Origin: Marinospirillum sp.
GTDB taxonomy: Bacteria; Pseudomonadota; Gammaproteobacteria; Pseudomonadales; Halomonadaceae
Direction of reading: 5' to 3'
DNA: 8,194 nt
Assembly (NCBI GenBank): GCA_007116195.1
Contig: SKIX01000101.1
Span: forward strand, 1 to 8,194
Of the stretch, positions 7,148-8,194 are shown one piece after another. Each line of letters begins with the position of its first letter. Positions within the stretch are counted from its first letter, which is position 1. The notes beneath the pieces were generated by a model. The model saw only the letters and a program-made list of their open reading frames with translations, was not told the origin of the DNA and ran no database searches. The position numbers were made by a program, and so were the translations under genes.

Positions 7148-8194
7148 CTAGGGCTTATGCTCTCGGCCGAGATATTCATGAGACTGCATTTCCAGCAAGC
7201 GGCTTTTGGTACGGTCAATTTCAAAAGCTAGGTTACCACCTGTATAGATGTCATCAATGGCTACTTCTGACGAGATGATGACCTTCACGTTACGATCATA
7301 AAACTCATCAATTAAATTGATAAACCGGCGAGTTTGGTCGTCTTTCTCACGCCCTAGCTGCGGCACATTAGATAACAAAACTGTGTGAAAAATTTTCGAA
7401 AGCTCTATGTAGTCATACTGACTTCTAGGGCCGTCGCAAAGCTCATAGAAATCAAACCAAGCCACATTGTCATGGCACCGCCTTGCTTTTATCGCACGAC
7501 CATTAATTTCAATCGGCAAGTCTCTTTCCCCCTCGACCCTAACAATACTTTCAAAGCTGCGCGTTAAGCTCGCATCAGCTTCTTGATCGAGTGGCCAGTG
7601 GTAAATCTCAGCCTGACTGAGTGCTCTTAAGCGATAATCAACCCCACTATCAACATTAACAACCAGCGTATACTTTTTAAGCAAATCGATAGCAGGTAAA
7701 AAGCGAGCACGCTGCAGGCCGTCTTTGTACAAACCATCAGGCTCGATATTAGATGTTGTAACCAGGGTAACCCCTTCAGCAAAGAGTGCATCCATCAAAT
7801 TGCCCAAAATCATGGCATCGGTGATATCTTTAACAAAGAACTCGTCTAAGCAGAGCACTCTGAACTCACCTGCAAGCTTTTTAGCAACCTGTTTCAAGGG
7901 GTCACTATGGCCATCGAAGGTTCTCAGCTCAGCATGAACCCTTTGCATAAAGCGGTGAAAATGCGTTCTAAGCTTTTCCTCAAAAGGCAGAGTATCAAAA
8001 AAGGTATCCACCAAGTAGGTTTTACCTCGACCAACCCCCCCCCAAAAATAGAGGCCACGTACCGGAGTTTTTATCTTTTTGCTGCCAACCAGGCGTGACA
8101 AAAAACCGCTACTCGCAGGCTTGCTGACTAGCAGCTCATCGTGCAGTCTTTGCAGGTGTTCTACCGCCTCCCTCTGAGCTGGATCCGACTTAAA
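7148..8194 (-). CDS. zapE: ZapE, AFG1-like cell-division ATPase (5' end outside window)
   Basis: ZapE is an AAA-type P-loop ATPase of the AFG1/YhcM family that associates with the Z-ring and influences FtsZ assembly under stress in E. coli. The frame stays open to base 8194, so the first residues (probably about 15-25) lie beyond the window; the TTG at 8101 is internal, because the 31 codons before it still match the family N-terminus (AQREAVEHLQRLHDELL). The 348 visible residues include Walker A GGVGRGKT (52-59), the HFHRFMQRVH segment (78-87), Walker B VLCLDEFF (113-120), SNIEPDGLYKDGLQRARFLP after it, and a C-terminus ending LLEMQSHEYLGREHKP. Walker A is encoded across a run of nine Gs. 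It lies upstream of rplM in the same direction, a linkage I also recall near this locus in Pseudomonas. Confidence 0.97.
   Translation of the reverse strand, partial: FKSDPAQREAVEHLQRLHDELLVSKPASSGFLSRLVGSKKIKTPVRGLYFWGGVGRGKTYLVDTFFDTLPFEEKLRTHFHRFMQRVHAELRTFDGHSDPLKQVAKKLAGEFRVLCLDEFFVKDITDAMILGNLMDALFAEGVTLVTTSNIEPDGLYKDGLQRARFLPAIDLLKKYTLVVNVDSGVDYRLRALSQAEIYHWPLDQEADASLTRSFESIVRVEGERDLPIEINGRAIKARRCHDNVAWFDFYELCDGPRSQYDYIELSKIFHTVLLSNVPQLGREKDDQTRRFINLIDEFYDRNVKVIISSEVAIDDIYTGGNLAFEIDRTKSRLLEMQSHEYLGREHKP

Noticed and set aside
7148..8101. zapE read as starting at the TTG at 8101
   Set aside because: Thirty-one further in-frame codons to the window edge match the ZapE N-terminus; the gene runs out of the window.

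Overview
This window is an ordinary, densely packed piece of core chromosome from a gammaproteobacterium. I base this on the gene order lpoA-yraN-diaA/gmhA converging on sspB-sspA-petCBA-rpsI-rplM-zapE, which I recognise from Pseudomonas-like genomes, and on close protein resemblance to Pseudomonas and Escherichia homologues. Base composition is moderate (near 45-50 % GC by eye). With the ubiquinol-type bc1 complex this suggests a respiratory, possibly marine, Pseudomonadales/Oceanospirillales-type bacterium. The genus cannot be told from the sequence alone.

Layout. On the + strand (1-2085) lies the 3' part of a tightly packed operon: lpoA (5' end outside the window), yraN one base later, and a GTG-started SIS-domain gene at the diaA position that keeps the phosphoheptose isomerase (GmhA) active-site residues. 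Everything to the right is on the - strand. Read in transcription order from the right edge: zapE (5' end outside), a 185-bp spacer with the rplM promoter and leader, rplM-rpsI ending in a strong intrinsic terminator, a spacer with a good candidate promoter and a hairpin leader, petA-petB-petC joined by two TAATG overlaps and ending in a second intrinsic terminator, then sspA-sspB. The stops of the + strand SIS gene and - strand sspB are only two bases apart.

How the genes work together. lpoA supports peptidoglycan synthesis by PBP1a. The SIS gene serves heptose/LPS synthesis and/or DnaA-linked replication control. petABC encodes the three catalytic subunits of respiratory complex III. rplM-rpsI supplies ribosomal proteins L13 and S9. 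sspAB encodes a stationary-phase RNA polymerase-associated protein and the ClpXP adaptor. zapE encodes a division-associated AAA ATPase. They share long-conserved synteny rather than one pathway.

I found no mobile element, CRISPR array, tRNA/rRNA, phage, defence locus or new multi-gene system. The points worth a second look are small: a PVWY instead of PEWY Qo motif together with a 15-residue haem-ligand spacing in cytochrome b, GmhA-type catalytic residues in a diaA-locus protein, a G9 tract inside the ZapE P-loop codons, a perfect dyad in the petA leader, and a strand-asymmetric terminator after petC.
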